Assembly: GCA_963575645.1 (NCBI GenBank)
Contig: OY754468.1
Span: 47,627,665 to 47,691,664, forward strand
Origin: Xanthostigma xanthostigma
Lineage: Eukaryota > Arthropoda > Insecta > Raphidioptera > Raphidiidae
Reading direction: 5' to 3'
DNA: 64,000 nucleotides
The position numbers were made by a program, and so were the translations under genes. The number at the start of each line of letters is the position of its first letter. Within the stretch, counting starts at the first letter, position 1. The notes under the pieces were generated by a model. That model saw nothing but the letters and a program-made list of their open reading frames with translations. It was not told the origin of the DNA and made no database searches. Of this stretch, positions 61,287 to 64,000 are shown piece by piece.

Positions 61287-63761
61287 ATGAAGACAGACTT
61301 GGTAAATAAATAAACAATTTATATTGCTAGTGGATTCGATAACATTGGTGTTTAATTTTGCAGCAGTCAGAAAATGCCGAAACTACAGAAACTACAAATC
61401 CAGAGAAGAGATTATGGATAGGAAATTTGGATCCTAGAATTAATGAGTAAGTTTTTCTCACTTGTATAAACTTTATCATTAAAATAATCATTTGATATAA
61501 TTAAACGTCAAGGCTGTTTTTATGTTTACAATATCACACTGACCTTGTCAAATTGCAAATCAAATTATACAAACTTGCATTACTTACTTTTAACTGATAT
61601 TTATTTTTTTTTTACCGGTATCAATTACTGAAACTAACGCAAATATATGGTAAAATCGAAAAATTCGATTTACTTTTTTATCGTAATGGACCGATGGCAG
61701 GACTGCCCAGAGGATACGCTTTTGTCACGTATGCTAAGCAAACCGATGCTGTAACTGCTAGAGAAGCACTCGACAATAAACTAGTTGGAACAAAACACAT
61801 CGTTGTCAAATGGGCTCACAGTGTCAATAACGTAAGTTCCATTTTGACGTGATAACGTCTTATAAATTGATGAAACACCAGCTGCACGCACGAAAAAGTG
61901 TACCGTTCCGCCTGACCCTGTGCGTGCAAGCAGTATAAGCGATAGAGAGTCGGTAAAAATATAGTTTGACAGCTACTAAAATTTAGGTTATGTATTATTA
62001 AATATGATATTCGAGCGGAATACGTTATCACGTAAAACTATCGTCCGTAAACCGACTTTACAGACAAACAATTTTTTTTTACAACATTTTGCAGGTATTT
62101 ATGCATTTCTTTTTTTGTAAAGGTTATTATACACTTTCGCGATCACCTGGTTTTTTGGCTCTAAAAAATCGAAAAATCATCCGAATTCAATGAAGTTTTT
62201 TTTAAAATCTTCGTTTTTATGGCGGATTTATGGAAAAAAATACGAAAATTGAAAAAATCAATATTTCTCACAGTTTCATGACTTTAAATGCAAAAAAAAA
62301 TTGACTTTCTACATATAATTCTTTATAACTGTTTCTGACGTCAATTCCGGGGTGAACGATAAACGGGTATGCGAATTGTAATTTCGGGGTGAACGATAAA
62401 CGGGTATGCGAATTGTAATTCCGGAGTGAACGATAAAGGGGTATGCGAATTGTCTCGCAGTGAAACGGGAAGGGGCAAATGTGGAGTTTTTAAAAAAACA
62501 ACTCCGGGGTGAACGATAAACGGGTATGCGAATTGTAATTCCGGGGTGAACGATAAAGGGGTATGCGAATTGTAATTCCGGGGTGAACGATAAAGGGGTA
62601 TGCGAATTGTAATTCCGGGGTGAACGATAAAGGGGTATGCGAATTGTCTCGCAGTGAAACGGGAAGGGGCAAATGTGGAGTTTTTAAAAAAACAACTCCG
62701 GGGTGAACGATAAACGGGTATGCGAATTGTAATTCCGGGGTGAACGATAAAGGGGTATGCGAATTGTAATTCCGGGGTGAACGATAAAGGGGTATGCGAA
62801 TTGTAATTCCGGGGTGAACGATAAAGGGGTATGCGAATTGTCTCGCAGTGAAACGGGAAGGGGCAAATGTGGAGTTTTTAAAAAAACAACTCCGGAGTGA
62901 ACGATAAACGGGTATGCGAATTGTAATTCCGGGGTGAACGATAAACGGGTATGCGAATTGTAATTTCGGGGTGAACGATAAACGGGTATGCGAATTGTAA
63001 TTCCGGAGTGAACGATAAAGGGGTATGCGAATTGTCTCGCAGTGAAACGGGAAGGGGCAAATGTGGAGTTTTTAAAAAAACAACTCCGGGGTGAACGATA
63101 AACGGGTATGCGAATTGTAATTCCGGGGTGAACGATAAAGGGGTATGCGAATTGTAATTCCGGGGTGAACGATAAAGGGGTATGAGAATTGTAATTCCGG
63201 GGTGAACGATAAAGGGGTATGCGAATTGTCTCGCAGTGAAACGGGAAGGGGCAAATGTGGAGTTTTTAAAAAAACAACTCCGGAGTGAACGATAAACGGG
63301 TATGCGAATTGTAATTCCGGGGTGAACTAATTTTTTTCATAAATCCGCCGTAAAATGGAACTTTTTGAGACCGAGATCATTGAAATCCATCTATTTTTCG
63401 ATTTTCTAGAGCCAAAAAACTAGGTGACCGTGAAAGTGTATAATTACCTTTGTAAATGTGTCACTTATTTATTTTCTAGGAGGACGCTGACAAACTAAAG
63501 CCGTGTTTAAATATTCCTGTATTAGCAGGAGCTAAAGAAGATGAAAAGAAACCGAGTAGAGAAATGCAAATAAAAGCGATAGAGGCAAAATTAAAAACTA
63601 TGGAATACACAGATTTGACGGAGGAGTTGGCTGTAAACAAAACAACGCGACAACAAACTTCCACTTCAACATATAAACAAATGCAAACAAAATCTCAATG
63701 GAGACATCACAATAACGCAAATCATCCCTATCGAAAAGACAATCGAAGATACAGAAAATAA
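61287..63761 (+). CDS. RBM18: RNA-binding protein 18 (single RRM)
   Basis: Four coding exons: 61287-61301 (MKTDL, proposed), 61364-61446, 61618-61831, 63480-63761; phases 0,2,0; 197 residues (human 190). The RRM spans about 18-105: RLWIGNLDPRINE (RNP2), YQLLKLTQIYGKIEKFD, GLPRGYAFVTY (RNP1), then HIVVKWAHS. The C-terminal IKAIEAKLKTME helix is shared with vertebrate RBM18, followed by a basic, Gln/Asn-rich tail. Role known only as a nucleic-acid-binding family member. Odd points: intron 2 has a normal donor (GA|GTAAGT) but the only frame-compatible acceptor reads TTTTACCG|G, CG in place of AG, and no AG occurs for 80 bp around it. Intron 3 carries two transposable elements. The 5-codon first exon is inferred from a good donor (TTG|GTAAAT) and homology at the N-terminus. 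AATAAA at 63809-63814. Confidence 0.88.
61842..62072 (+). mobile_element. TTTTGACGTGATAACG element (RBM18 intron 3)
   Basis: From TTTTGACGTGATAACGTC to CTTTACAGACAAACAAT, starting 11 bp after the exon 3 donor. It is followed by a decoy acceptor TTTTGCAG at about 62092. Confidence 0.85.
62114..63456. mobile_element. hAT-like TIR element with internal minisatellite, copy 2 (RBM18 intron 3)
   Basis: 62122-63448 begins GGTTATTATACACTTTCGCG and ends GTGAAAGTGTATAATTACC. TTTGTAAA is duplicated on both sides (62114-62121, 63449-63456). The ends match copy 1 at 59993-60735 but the interior is in opposite orientation and the array is much longer. The element ends only 31 bp before RBM18 exon 4. Confidence 0.93.
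62338..63328 (+). repeat. higher-order minisatellite, 194-bp period
   Basis: 37-bp units (AATTCCGGGGTGAACGATAA plus AGGGGTATGCGAATTGT) occur in groups of four, separated by a 46-bp block (CTCGCAGTGAAACGGGAAGG then GGCAAATGTGGAGTTTTTAA). The block AACAACTCCGG returns at exact 194-bp steps (near 62500, 62694, 62888, 63082, 63276). Units within a group carry the same variants across groups (e.g. AAACGGG in the first position), a true higher-order structure. Confidence 0.95.
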
Positions 63762-63808
63762 TAAACGATTATCTAACGTTCCGTAAAAAACTTTTGTGCG
63801 ATTTCGAG

Positions 63809-63814
63809 AATAAA
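63809..63814 (+). terminator. RBM18 poly(A) signal
   Basis: AATAAA 48 bp after the RBM18 stop codon. The remaining 186 bp of the window show nothing further. Confidence 0.7.
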
Positions 63815-64000
63815 GCGTAAACAGTATTCCGCACATTTAAATAATTATAAGAGAAAAGTTTAATTTTTAATAGTATTTGTGAAAAATGTGATTACTCGAA
63901 TATTTAAAAACGCCGAGTGAATTATAAAAATGTATTATTATCAGCGATCTACGGAAAACTGATTCTGTATTGAATTTTGAAAAAAAATGTTGGTGTTTCA

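Noticed and set aside
60187-63254. Series of identical 60-codon ORFs ([17 protein letters not shown]...)
   Set aside because: These are translations of the 194-bp/157-bp repeat period, with no start context or conservation expected of genes.
62338-63328. CRISPR-like array of 37-bp repeats
   Set aside because: Units abut without unique spacers, the genome is eukaryotic, and the array is bounded by transposon ends. It is a minisatellite.

Overview
The window is nuclear DNA from an insect. The genes have spliced exons with canonical GT-AG introns, their proteins have clear animal orthologues, the intergenic DNA is AT-rich, and there is a dense load of hAT-like, Helitron-like, Harbinger-like and foldback DNA transposons of the kinds common in insect genomes. 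I cannot fix the order from sequence alone. No bacterial, viral or organellar segment was seen.

Eight protein-coding genes could be modelled, seven of them with recognisable function, and exon phases are consistent throughout. Left block: TBC1D20 (minus, 5296-9713; 5 exons; ER-anchored Rab GTPase-activating protein) lies head to head with an unrecognised intronless gene (plus, 10008-10937). That gene is followed after only 168 bp by intronless PIGW (plus, 11106-12545; GPI-anchor inositol acyltransferase). Central block: EOGT (minus, 18997-23276; 5 exons; ER EGF-domain O-GlcNAc transferase ending in HDEL) is divergent from HADHA (plus, 24016-31363; 7 exons; mitochondrial trifunctional protein alpha subunit). 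Right block: a Su(dx)/WWP/ITCH-type C2-WW-HECT ubiquitin ligase (minus, 51235-57126; 3 coding exons) is divergent from NOB1 (plus, 57935-59547; 3 exons; 40S maturation nuclease), followed by RBM18 (plus, 61287-63761; 4 exons; RRM protein). These are housekeeping genes of unrelated pathways; the recurring arrangement is head-to-head pairs with short shared upstream regions.

The intervals 1-5295, 12.5-19 kb and 31.4-51.2 kb hold almost only repeats. The 32.5-41.9 kb region is a roughly 9.4 kb inverted-repeat structure, and 41.8-43.6 kb is a nest of Harbinger-like and palindromic elements. Several elements have visible 8-bp target-site duplications (16552-17726, 26737-27260, 47735-48270, 50367-50997, 59993-60735, 62122-63448).

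The most unusual structure is a pair of hAT-like inverted-repeat elements (59993-60735 and 62122-63448). Each has its own 8-bp duplication and carries a higher-order minisatellite inside (37-bp units grouped into 194-bp or 157-bp blocks). One copy is nested in a Helitron; the other sits in an RBM18 intron. Other points: RBM18 lacks an AG at the 3' splice site of its main RRM exon; a second small family (seven copies) is found mostly in introns; and an isolated exon-like ORF at 48895-48999 ends in a CaaX-like box with no gene attached.
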